A DNA stretch of 64,000 bases from NCBI RefSeq assembly GCF_049844995.1, contig NZ_JBNCMC010000001.1, positions 558,001 to 622,000 of the forward strand. Reading direction: 5' to 3'. The notes under the pieces were generated by a model. The model was given only the letters and a program-made list of their open reading frames with translations. It was not told the DNA's origin and did not search any database. Positions 16,241 through 23,633 of this stretch are shown piece by piece. Position 1 is the stretch's first letter. Each line of letters opens with the position of its first letter. The stretch comes from Luteimicrobium sp049844995. GTDB taxonomy: Bacteria; Actinomycetota; Actinomycetes; Actinomycetales; Cellulomonadaceae. The position numbers and the translations under genes were made by a program.

Positions 16241-17250
16241 GTGGACAGTCACCGGAGATCAGCACCGAGGTCATGCAGGTGCCGTCGGACGTCCTGCCCG
16301 ACGCCGCGTCCCGGCGCGCGCAGCCGGACCGCCCTCGCAGGCGCCCCCGACGCAACAAGTACCGGCCCGTGTGGGAGGAGGAGCCCAGCACCGCCGGACG
16401 CATCACCAAGGCGGTCGTGCTGACCGTCGTGGTGCTCGTCGTCCTGTTCCCGCTGTGGACCGTCCTCCTCACGAGCTTCTCGACGACGCAGCAGACCAGG
16501 GACGCGGGCGGGCTCGTCGTCGTGCCGGGGCACCTGACGTTCGCCGCGTACTCCGAGATCCTGTCGGGCGGCGTCGTCACCCGGGCGGCGCTCGTGAGCG
16601 TCGGGGTCACCGCGGTCGGCACCGCGATCTCGGTCGTCGTGTCGGTGCTCGCCGCCTACGGGCTGTCGCGGCCCGGGTCGTTCGCGCACCGGCCGATCCT
16701 GTTCGTCTTCCTCATCACGATGTTCTTCGGGGCGGGCCTCATCCCCACCTACCTGCTGGTGAGCTCGCTGAACCTCATCGACACCTACTGGGCGCTCATC
16801 CTCCCGGGGGCGGTGTCGGCGTTCAACGTGCTGATCCTGCGGAACTTCTTCATGGGGATCGACCCGTCGATCGTCGAGGCCGCGCGCATCGACGGCGCGG
16901 GGGACTGGCGGGTGCTCGCCCGGATCGTCCTGCCGATGTCGAGGGCCGTGGTCGCCGTCGTCGCGCTGTTCTACGGCGTCGGGTACTGGAACGCGTTCTT
17001 CAACGCGATGCTGTACATCAACGACAACGCCAAGTGGCCGCTGCAGCTCGTGCTCCGGTCCTACGTGCTGCAGGGCGTGACCCTGCCGGGGTCCGGCGTC
17101 GGGCAGGTCGACGTCGGGTCTGGCGCGGTGACCGGGCTCCCCATCAAGATGGCCGTCATGATCCTGGCGATCGTCCCGATCCTCGTCGTGTACCCCTTCG
17201 TGCAGCGGCACTTCACCAAGGGCGTCATCGTCGGCGCCGTGAAGGGCTGA
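16237..17250 (+). CDS. ABC transporter permease, CUT1 type (LplC/YtcP-like)
   Basis: A 337-residue partner permease beginning with ATG in the ATGA overlap with LplB. After a basic N-tail of about 45 residues come six membrane segments, with the typical VLFPLWTVLLTSFS first segment and the EAA loop SIVEAARIDGAGDWRVLARIVLP near residues 210-230. The much longer upstream open frame is a shadow of the preceding gene. No ABC ATPase follows; the next gene is a GH95 glycosidase five bases after the stop. Confidence 0.92.
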   Translation: MSGQSPEISTEVMQVPSDVLPDAASRRAQPDRPRRRPRRNKYRPVWEEEPSTAGRITKAVVLTVVVLVVLFPLWTVLLTSFSTTQQTRDAGGLVVVPGHLTFAAYSEILSGGVVTRAALVSVGVTAVGTAISVVVSVLAAYGLSRPGSFAHRPILFVFLITMFFGAGLIPTYLLVSSLNLIDTYWALILPGAVSAFNVLILRNFFMGIDPSIVEAARIDGAGDWRVLARIVLPMSRAVVAVVALFYGVGYWNAFFNAMLYINDNAKWPLQLVLRSYVLQGVTLPGSGVGQVDVGSGAVTGLPIKMAVMILAIVPILVVYPFVQRHFTKGVIVGAVKG

Positions 17251-17255
17251 CGACG

Positions 17256-19634
17256 GTGCGGGCGGGCGGCCGCCCGGCGGTCCGGCTGCGGGCCGTCGGG
17301 CCGGCGCGGCAGTGGGTCGAGGCGTTCCCGATCGGCAACGGCCGGGTCGGGGCGATGGTCTTCGGCGGGCGCACCGGTGCGCGGCTGCAGGTCAACGACG
17401 CGACCGCGTGGTCGGGCGGGCCCGCCGGGCCCCGTGACGCGCTCGCGGCGCTGCTCGCGGACGGCGCCGGCCCCGCGGTCCTCGCCGACCTGCGCGACGC
17501 CGTCCGGGCCGGCGACGACGCCCGCGCCACCGCGCTCGCGCAGCGGCTCCAGGGCCCGCATGCCCAGGCGTTCCAACCGCTCGTCGACGTCGTCGCCGAC
17601 GTCGGCCCTGCCCGGGGCTCCCTGGGCGTCGGCGTCCGCGAGCTCGACCTGCGCGACGGCGTCGTCACCGAGACGTGGGCCGCCGGGGTCGCCGCCGTCG
17701 ACGTCGTGCAGGCCTGGTATGCGGACGCGGGCGACGGCTGCCTCCACGGCCGGTGGCGCGCGGCCGAGCCGCTCGACGTGACGCTCGCCGTCACCAGCCC
17801 GCACCCCGCCGAGCCCGGCCCGACCGGCCGCGACGGTGTCGGCGTCCTGCTCACGCTCCCGCACGACGTCGGCCCGGCCGTCGTGCGGGAGGGCGCACCC
17901 GGCGGGGCGATCGTGGCCGCGGCCGTGGTGGCGGCCTCGTCGGACGGGACCGTCCGGACCGACGACGGCCGGCTGACCGTGCGCGGCGCGACCTGGCTCG
18001 AGGTCGTCGTCGCGACCGCGACCACGTCGCGCTGGCCCGAGCCGGGGCCGCTGCGCGACCCGGGCTCGGCGTCCGACGACGCGTGGGGGCGCGCCCGGGC
18101 CGCGCTCCCGGCCGACGCCGCCGCGGGGGACCGCGCGCTCGGCCGCCACACCGCGGCGCACCGGGCGCTCGTCGACCGGACGACGCTGTCGCTCACCGGC
18201 CCCGACGACCTCGTCCTGGACCTGCCGGGCGCGCTCGAGTCCGAGCCCCTCTCCGCGCGGGCCCAGGCGGCGTTCGCGTTCGGCCGGTACGCGCTCCTGG
18301 CGTGCTCCCGGCCGGGCTCGCCGCCCGCCACGCTGCAGGGCATCTGGAACGAGCAGGTCCAGCCGCCGTGGTCGAGCGCCTACACGCTCAACATCAACGT
18401 GCAGATGGCGTACTGGGCCGCCGACGCCGTCGGGCTGCCCGAGTGCGTGGGTCCGCTCGTGGACCTCGTCCGCGTCCTCGCGCGCGAGGGGGAGGGCGTG
18501 GCGCGCGAGCTCTACGGCTGCCGGGGATGGGTCGCGCACCACAACAGCGACGTGTGGGGGTGGGCGCTCCCCGTCGGCGGGGGTACCGGCGACCCGTCGT
18601 GGGCGGCGTGGTGGACCGCCGGCCCGTGGCTGTGCACCCACCTGTGGTCGCACTGGCTCGTCACCGGCGACCGGGACTTCCTGCGCGACGTCTGGCCGCT
18701 GCTGCGCGACTGCGCGCGCTTCTGCGTCGACTGGCTCGTCGAGACGCCCGACGGCGGCCTGGTGCCGAGCCCGTCGAGCTCGCCCGAGAACGTGTTCCGC
18801 CGGGCGACGGGCTCGGCGTCCTCGACGGGCGCCGTGTGCGCCGGCTCGACGATGGACGTGGCGCTCGTGCGCGCGCTGCTCGAGAGCTGCGTGGCGGCGA
18901 CCACGGAGCTGGGCGACGACGCCGCGCTCGGGCTCGACGCCGGGGAGGTGGGCGAGTGGACGCGTGCGCTGAGCCGTCTGCCCTTGCCCGCGGTGACCAC
19001 GGAGGGGCTCCTCGCGGAGTGGCCGGGCGACGTCGAGGCCGTCGACCCGCACCACCGGCACCTCTCGCACCTCGTGGGCCTCTACCCCTTGGACCAGCTC
19101 GACGTCGACGACACGCCCGACCTCGCCGTCGCCGCGTCGCGGTCCCTCGACGCCCGCGGCCCCGGCTCCACCGGGTGGTCGCTCGCATGGAAGACGGCCC
19201 TGCGGGCGCGGCTCGGGCAGGGACGCGCCGTCGAGGAGCTCCTCGGCCAGGCGCTGGGTCCCGCCCGCGACGACGCCGGGCCCTGGGCCGGCGGGCTCCT
19301 GCCCAACCTGTTCTCCACGCACCCGCCCTTCCAGCTCGACGGCAACCTCGGGCTCGTCGCCGGCCTCACCGAGGCGCTCGTCTCCTCGACCGGCGCCCGG
19401 CTTCAAGTCCTGCCCGCGCTCCCGCCCGGCTGGCGGGACGGCTCGATCACGGGAGTGCGGACCCACGGGGGCGTCGTCGTCGACGTGCGCTGGGCCGGCG
19501 GCGCGCTCGCGGAGCTCGTGCTGCGCCCGGCGCGCGACACGACCCGACGCGTCGTGCACGGCGGCGCGGAGCGCGAGCTCACCCTGCTGGAGGGCCGGCC
19601 GGTCCGCCTCGGCCGGGACCTGGCAGAGCTCTGA
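17256..19634 (+). CDS. Glycoside hydrolase family 95 (alpha-L-fucosidase / alpha-L-galactosidase)
   Basis: About 792 residues, the normal GH95 length, with the N-terminal beta domain (VEAFPIGNGRVGAMVFGG) and the helical catalytic barrel. GH95 inverting enzymes remove alpha-1,2-L-fucose or related L-galactose. Visible catalytic features are Asn379 and Asn381 in YTLNINVQM, the general acid Glu511 in SPSSSPEN, and HHRHLSHLVGLYP. Thr377 occupies the position that, from memory of the literature, is His in the bifidobacterial fucosidase and Thr in a Bacteroides alpha-L-galactosidase. No signal peptide is present. It is the fourth gene of the transporter operon, starting at GTG 17256, so it would act on imported oligosaccharides. 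Confidence 0.88.
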   Translation: MRAGGRPAVRLRAVGPARQWVEAFPIGNGRVGAMVFGGRTGARLQVNDATAWSGGPAGPRDALAALLADGAGPAVLADLRDAVRAGDDARATALAQRLQGPHAQAFQPLVDVVADVGPARGSLGVGVRELDLRDGVVTETWAAGVAAVDVVQAWYADAGDGCLHGRWRAAEPLDVTLAVTSPHPAEPGPTGRDGVGVLLTLPHDVGPAVVREGAPGGAIVAAAVVAASSDGTVRTDDGRLTVRGATWLEVVVATATTSRWPEPGPLRDPGSASDDAWGRARAALPADAAAGDRALGRHTAAHRALVDRTTLSLTGPDDLVLDLPGALESEPLSARAQAAFAFGRYALLACSRPGSPPATLQGIWNEQVQPPWSSAYTLNINVQMAYWAADAVGLPECVGPLVDLVRVLAREGEGVARELYGCRGWVAHHNSDVWGWALPVGGGTGDPSWAAWWTAGPWLCTHLWSHWLVTGDRDFLRDVWPLLRDCARFCVDWLVETPDGGLVPSPSSSPENVFRRATGSASSTGAVCAGSTMDVALVRALLESCVAATTELGDDAALGLDAGEVGEWTRALSRLPLPAVTTEGLLAEWPGDVEAVDPHHRHLSHLVGLYPLDQLDVDDTPDLAVAASRSLDARGPGSTGWSLAWKTALRARLGQGRAVEELLGQALGPARDDAGPWAGGLLPNLFSTHPPFQLDGNLGLVAGLTEALVSSTGARLQVLPALPPGWRDGSITGVRTHGGVVVDVRWAGGALAELVLRPARDTTRRVVHGGAERELTLLEGRPVRLGRDLAEL

Positions 19635-19865
19635 CCGCCGACGGTGACGTCCGGTTCGCCGATGGTGACGTCGGGCGTCCTGTGGTCGGGTCCGCGGGTG
19701 GGTGCGGACAGGCGGTTCGGACTGCGTCGCCTTCAGGCCCCTGGGGGCCTTCCGGCTCCTTGACGTCCTTCACCACCTGCCCGCCCCCACCCGCTCCAGC
19801 CGTCACCTCGCCTCGGTAGCCCGACTGCGCCGTCGTCGACCAGCGATGGGCTCTACCCGCCACTC

Positions 19866-20048
19866 CGACCATGCGATGGGCACCACCCACCTGGGCCGCC
19901 GACCATGCGTATACGCCACCACCCCAGCAGCCGACCATGCGCGTACGCGCATGTTCGACGCCGAGAAGGGGTCTGCGCACATGGTCGGCACCGGGCGGGG
20001 AGGCCGAGCGCATGTTCGCCGCCGAACGGGTGGCCAACCGCATGCTCG
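19866..20048. repeat. CGACCATGCG repeat cluster
   Basis: CGACCATGCG occurs at 19866-19875, 19900-19909 and 19932-19941. The inverted variant CGCATG(T/C)TCG occurs at 19948-19957, 20009-20018 and 20039-20048, with a looser copy (CACATGGTCG) at 19978-19987. Three forward copies followed by inverted copies make the whole cluster dyad-symmetric about 19945. Spacing is irregular (23-34 bases between forward copies), so this is not a CRISPR array. Confidence 0.6.
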
Positions 20049-20071
20049 GCACGGTGACGGGTCGGAGCCCA

Positions 20072-20148
20072 GCGCCGAGGTCGAGGGTTCTGCGTCGAGA
20101 ACGAGGGCTTTCGGCTCGTCTTCGGCGAGAAACCCTCGACCTCGGCGC
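20072..20148. repeat. 18-bp perfect stem-loop
   Basis: GCGCCGAGGTCGAGGGTT (20072-20089) is exactly complementary to AACCCTCGACCTCGGCGC (20131-20148). The 41-base loop contains a further partial hairpin (GAGAACGAGGGC opposite GCTCGTCTTCGGCGAG). The length and perfection of the stem suggest a mobile palindromic unit or a structured RNA rather than a simple terminator. Confidence 0.6.
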
Positions 20149-20251
20149 ACGTGCCGCCGCGGGGCGGTGGCGGGAAGCCGGCCGGCTGTGGGGGTGGGAC
20201 GACGGCGCAAGGGCCACACCCCCGAACCGCCCGTCCCAACCACGGGCGCCC

Positions 20252-20335
20252 GACGTCACCGTCGGCGCGCGCAACGTCACCATCGGCGAACCGGACGTCA
20301 CCATCGGCGAACGGGACGTCCACCGTCGGCGGGGG
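20252..20335. repeat. Four tandem 21-bp repeats
   Basis: Units start at 20252, 20273, 20294 and 20315, each close to GACGTCACCATCGGCGAACCG; the two central units differ at two positions and the outer two are more diverged. The stop codon and last residues of lacI lie inside this array (stop at 20298-20300). Inverted copies of the same unit lie just after GH95 at 19640-19675. Confidence 0.75.
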
Positions 20336-21356
20336 GCGTGTGGCCTACCTCGAGGGGGGGTGCGGCGCAGCTGCCGTTCTCGGTGAGGGCGGGGGCGAGG
20401 AGCCGCGTCTCGGTGGGTCGGGCGTCATCCTCGCGCTCGACGGCCATGGCGACGGCGATCCGGCCGATCTCGACGCTCGGGACGTCGATCACGGACAGCG
20501 GGACGGCCAGGTGCTCGGCCAGGTCGAGCGGGCTCACGGCGAGCACGGAGACGTCGCCGGGCACGGAGAGCCCGCGGCGTGCGAGCGCGTCCAGGACGCC
20601 CGGCATGGCCGCCTCGTTGTGGACGACGAGCGCGGTCAGGTCCTCGACCTCGTCGAACGCGCGCGCCACGGCCTCGGCGGCCCCGGGGTACGTGCCCTCG
20701 CACGGCACGACGGTGTGCCGGACCCCGGCCCGCCCGGCCTCGCCGCGGAAGCCGTCGATGATCCGGACGGCGTAGTTGGCGCTGCGGCGGACCGCGCTCT
20801 CGGGCGCTCCCAGCAGGGCGATGCCGGTGTGCCCGTGGCCGGTGAGGTGCTGGACGGCGAGCCGCCCCGCGGCCGCGAAGTCCAGGTCTACGCACGACAG
20901 CCCGTGCGTGTCGCTGGGCACCCCGATGAGGATGGCGGGCTGCCGGACCTCGCCGAGCAGCGGGAGGCGCGGGTCGTGCCGCTCGACGTCCATGAGGACG
21001 AGCGCGTCGACGCGCGAGCTGGACGCGAGACGCTGGATGCTCTCGACGTCGTCCTCGGTGAGGACGAGCACGTCGTCGCCGTACGTGCGCGCGGCGGTGA
21101 TGACGCCCGTGACGACCTCCATCACGGTGGCGGAGTTCGTCTCGAGGGCGCGGAGCGGGACGACGAGGCCGATCACGTTCGTCTCGTTGGTGGCGAGCGC
21201 CCGCGCCCCGGCGTGCGCGCTGAAACCGAGCTCACGGATGCTCCGCTCGACGCGCTCCCGCGTGGGCGCCGAGATGGGGCGCTTGCCGGAGAGCACGTAG
21301 CTCACGGTGGACGAGGAGACGCCGGCGAGCCGTGCGACGTCGGCGATCGTTGCCAT
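20298..21356 (-). CDS. LacI family transcriptional repressor
   Basis: About 352 residues. The N-terminal helix-turn-helix ATIADVARLAGVSSSTVSYVLSGKRPIS (residues 2-29) is diagnostic; a periplasmic-binding-protein-like sensor domain follows (about 60-330). The start ATG 21356 has a -10-like TACACT (minus strand 21364-21369) seven bases away, so the message is probably leaderless. It sits among the GH95, GH42, GH3 and transporter genes and a shared LacI-type palindrome precedes them, so it most likely represses the island until a sugar is present. The final 13 or so residues are encoded by the 21-bp repeat array and look like read-through into inserted DNA. Confidence 0.92.
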   Translation of the reverse strand: MATIADVARLAGVSSSTVSYVLSGKRPISAPTRERVERSIRELGFSAHAGARALATNETNVIGLVVPLRALETNSATVMEVVTGVITAARTYGDDVLVLTEDDVESIQRLASSSRVDALVLMDVERHDPRLPLLGEVRQPAILIGVPSDTHGLSCVDLDFAAAGRLAVQHLTGHGHTGIALLGAPESAVRRSANYAVRIIDGFRGEAGRAGVRHTVVPCEGTYPGAAEAVARAFDEVEDLTALVVHNEAAMPGVLDALARRGLSVPGDVSVLAVSPLDLAEHLAVPLSVIDVPSVEIGRIAVAMAVEREDDARPTETRLLAPALTENGSCAAPPLEVGHTPPADGGRPVRRW

Positions 21357-21363
21357 GGGGTCG

Positions 21364-21404
21364 AGTGTAGCCGTCGACCCGTCCCGGACATCGAACGGTT
21401 TCCG
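21364..21404 (-). promoter_or_regulatory. lacI promoter with weak autoregulatory box
   Basis: The -10 TACACT (21364-21369, minus strand) is seven bases from the ATG. TCGAACGGTTTCCG at 21391-21404 (9 of 14 to the operator consensus, with a good TCGAA half) lies where the -35 should be. Autoregulation is plausible but the box is weak. Confidence 0.4.
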
Positions 21405-21511
21405 GCCCCATCGATGGGTGAATTCGACGCCGTGCGGGCGTGCGCGCCGCGTCGCGGTGAGCGGCCGAATGGTGCAGTTGACAAGGATGTCAGGGTACTG
21501 GTGACCTGGCC

Positions 21512-21553
21512 TACGGTCGTGCGAGGATGAGCCGCGGCGTTGAAGCGCTTCGA
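21512..21553 (+). promoter_or_regulatory. GH42 promoter region with LacI-type operator
   Basis: TTGAAGCGCTTCGA (21540-21553; 13 of 14 to the consensus) lies 55 bases before the GTG start of the beta-galactosidase gene. TACGGT at 21512-21517 could be the -10, placing the operator just after the start of transcription. A TTGACA at 21478-21483 is not at a standard distance from it. Confidence 0.65.
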
Positions 21554-21608
21554 CAGTGCGTGGCGCCGCCCGCGACAGCATCGTCAGAGCCGAGCCAACG
21601 GAGGCACC

Positions 21609-23633
21609 GTGCCCACCCCGTCGTCCCCCGCGAACCCGTTCCCCGCGAACGTCGTCACCGGCCGCCACGAGCTGCTCTACGGCGGGGACTACAACCCCGA
21701 GCAGTGGCCGCGCGAGGTGTGGCGCGAGGACGTCGCGCTCATGCGGGAGGCCGGGGTCAACCTGGTCACGGTGGGCGTGTTCTCGTGGGCGTCGATCGAG
21801 CCCGAGCCCGGCCGGTTCACCTGGGACTGGCTGGACGAGGTGCTCGACCTCCTGCACGCCGCGGGGATCGGGGTGGACCTCGCCACCCCGAGCGCGTCGG
21901 CGCCGCCGTGGCTCGCGCGGTTCCACCCCGAGACGTCGTCGGTCGACGCGGCCGGGGTGCGGATGAGCGTCGGCTCGCGCAACCACTTCTGCCCCAGCGC
22001 ACCGGCCTATCGCGACGCCGTCGTGACGGTCGCGCGTGCACTCGCCGAGCGCTACGCCGACCACCCTGCGGTCGAGCTCTGGCACGTCGGGAACGAGTTC
22101 GGGCAGACGTGCTTCTGCGACCTGTGCGCGGACGCGTTCCGCGACTGGCTGCGCGCACGCCACGGCGCCCTCGACCGCCTCGACGAAGCGTGGGGCACGA
22201 CGTTCTGGAGCCAGCGCTACGCCGACTGGTCCGAGGTCGTCCCGCCGCGCGCCGCGCCCTACGTGCACAACCCCGCGCAGCTGCTCGACTTCCGCCGCTT
22301 CACGTCGGACCGGATGCTCGACCTGTACCGGCTCCAGGCCGTCGAGCTGCGCCGCGCCGGCGACGTCCCCGTGACCACGAACTTCATGGGCTTCTTCCCC
22401 GGGGTCGACCAGCACTCCTGGGCCGCCGACCTCGACGTCGTGTCCGACGACCACTACGCCGACCCCGAGCACCCCACGCCCGCCCGCACCGCCCTGACGC
22501 ACGACCTGCTGCGCGGCGTCGGGAAGGGGCGGCCGTGGCTGCTGCTCGAGCAGGCGGCGGGTGCGGTGAGCTGGCGCCCCCACAACGTGCCCAAGTCGCC
22601 CGTCCAGATGCTGCAGGACTCGCTCCGCGCGGTCGCCCACGGGGCCGACGGCGTCTGCTACTTCCAGTGGCGTGCGTCCGCCGCGGGGTCCGAGCAGTTC
22701 CACTCGGCGATGCTGCCGCACGCGGGCCCCGACACCCGGCTGCACCGGGCCGTCCGGCACCAGGGCGCGCTGCTCGGGCGTCTCGGTCCCGTCGCGGGGA
22801 CGCGGGTCGCGGCCCGGGCGGCGCTGGTCTTCGACTGGCCGTCCTTGTGGGCGTCCGAGCTACCGGCGCGCCCGTCCGAGCGGCTGCGCGCGACCGACCA
22901 GCTCGAGGCCTACCACCGGCCCTTCTGGGAGGACGGGATCCCCGTGGACGTCGTCCCGCCCGGCGCGGACCTCGACGCGTACGACCTCGTGGTGGTTCCC
23001 GCGCTGCAGCTCGTGTCCGACGACGACGCCGCGAACCTCGCGCGCGTCCCCGCGCGTGGCGGGGTGCTGCTCGTCGGGCCGTTCGCCGCGGTCCAGGACC
23101 CGACGGGCCGCGTGCGGACGGGCCCGTTCCCCGGACCGTGGACGGAGGTGCTGGGCGTCGCGGGCGAGGACTGGCGGCCCCTGCCGGAGGGCGGCGTCCG
23201 CGTCCGCAGCGAGGCGTGGGGGGAGTTCATCGCGGACACGTGGTCCGAGCGCGTCGTCGCCCGCGACACCGACGTGCTCGCGGCCTACGCGGGCGCCGGC
23301 CTGGACGGCGAGCCCGCGATCCTCCGCCGGTCCGTGGGTGACGGCGAGGCCTGGTACGTGAGCACGGTGCCGCCGTCGGACGTGCTGGGGCGCGTGGTCC
23401 GCGACTGCGCCCGCGCCGCCGGGCTCGCAGCCCCCGTGCCCGGGCTGCCGGCCGGGGTCGAGGCGGCGGTGCGCGGCGACGTCGTCTTCCTGCTCAACGC
23501 CGACGACGTGGCCCGGGACGTGACGGTCCCCGGCGCCGTCGAGGACCTGCTCGGCGCGGCGGTCGTGGACGGCCGGGTCGGGCTGGAGCCGGGCGGCGTC
23601 GCGGCGGTGCGGGTCAGTCCCGCTGGCCGATGA
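21609..23633 (+). CDS. Beta-galactosidase, glycoside hydrolase family 42
   Basis: A 674-residue GH42 enzyme that releases terminal beta-galactose from oligosaccharides in the cytoplasm. The acid/base is Glu163 in HVGNEFG and the nucleophile Glu314 in WLLLEQAAG. The cysteine cluster CFCDLC after the acid/base strand matches the GH42 zinc site. The barrel is followed by the trimerisation domain (about 385-600) and a small C-terminal beta domain. GTG 21609 has GGAGG at 21600-21604; the upstream frame to 21540 lies in the operator. Divergent from lacI. The C-terminus overlaps ndh by 20 bases, tail to tail. Confidence 0.93.
   Translation: MPTPSSPANPFPANVVTGRHELLYGGDYNPEQWPREVWREDVALMREAGVNLVTVGVFSWASIEPEPGRFTWDWLDEVLDLLHAAGIGVDLATPSASAPPWLARFHPETSSVDAAGVRMSVGSRNHFCPSAPAYRDAVVTVARALAERYADHPAVELWHVGNEFGQTCFCDLCADAFRDWLRARHGALDRLDEAWGTTFWSQRYADWSEVVPPRAAPYVHNPAQLLDFRRFTSDRMLDLYRLQAVELRRAGDVPVTTNFMGFFPGVDQHSWAADLDVVSDDHYADPEHPTPARTALTHDLLRGVGKGRPWLLLEQAAGAVSWRPHNVPKSPVQMLQDSLRAVAHGADGVCYFQWRASAAGSEQFHSAMLPHAGPDTRLHRAVRHQGALLGRLGPVAGTRVAARAALVFDWPSLWASELPARPSERLRATDQLEAYHRPFWEDGIPVDVVPPGADLDAYDLVVVPALQLVSDDDAANLARVPARGGVLLVGPFAAVQDPTGRVRTGPFPGPWTEVLGVAGEDWRPLPEGGVRVRSEAWGEFIADTWSERVVARDTDVLAAYAGAGLDGEPAILRRSVGDGEAWYVSTVPPSDVLGRVVRDCARAAGLAAPVPGLPAGVEAAVRGDVVFLLNADDVARDVTVPGAVEDLLGAAVVDGRVGLEPGGVAAVRVSPAGR

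Larger units (their letters stand above)
19640..20335. repeat. Complex repeat region with inverted terminal repeat arrays
   Basis: About 0.7 kb between GH95 and lacI with no credible gene. Its two ends are inverted copies of each other: the left end (19640-19690) reads GGTGACGTC-CGGTTCGCCGAT-GGTGACGTCGGGCG and the right end (about 20235-20335) reads the complement as a 21-bp tandem array. The interior holds a CGACCATGCG array in both orientations (19866-20048) and a large stem-loop (20072-20148). A 241-codon open frame on the minus strand across it has an Arg/Gly/Ala-rich composition expected of a random GC-rich frame. It may be a non-autonomous mobile element or a structured RNA locus. Confidence 0.7.

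Noticed and set aside
19579..20304. 241-codon minus-strand frame across the repeat region
   Set aside because: It is Arg/Pro/Ser-rich, translates repeats and hairpins, has no domain and overlaps GH95 and lacI; it looks like a chance frame in GC-rich DNA.
20252..20335. Tandem 21-bp repeats as a CRISPR array
   Set aside because: Units are contiguous with no unique spacers and no cas genes are present.
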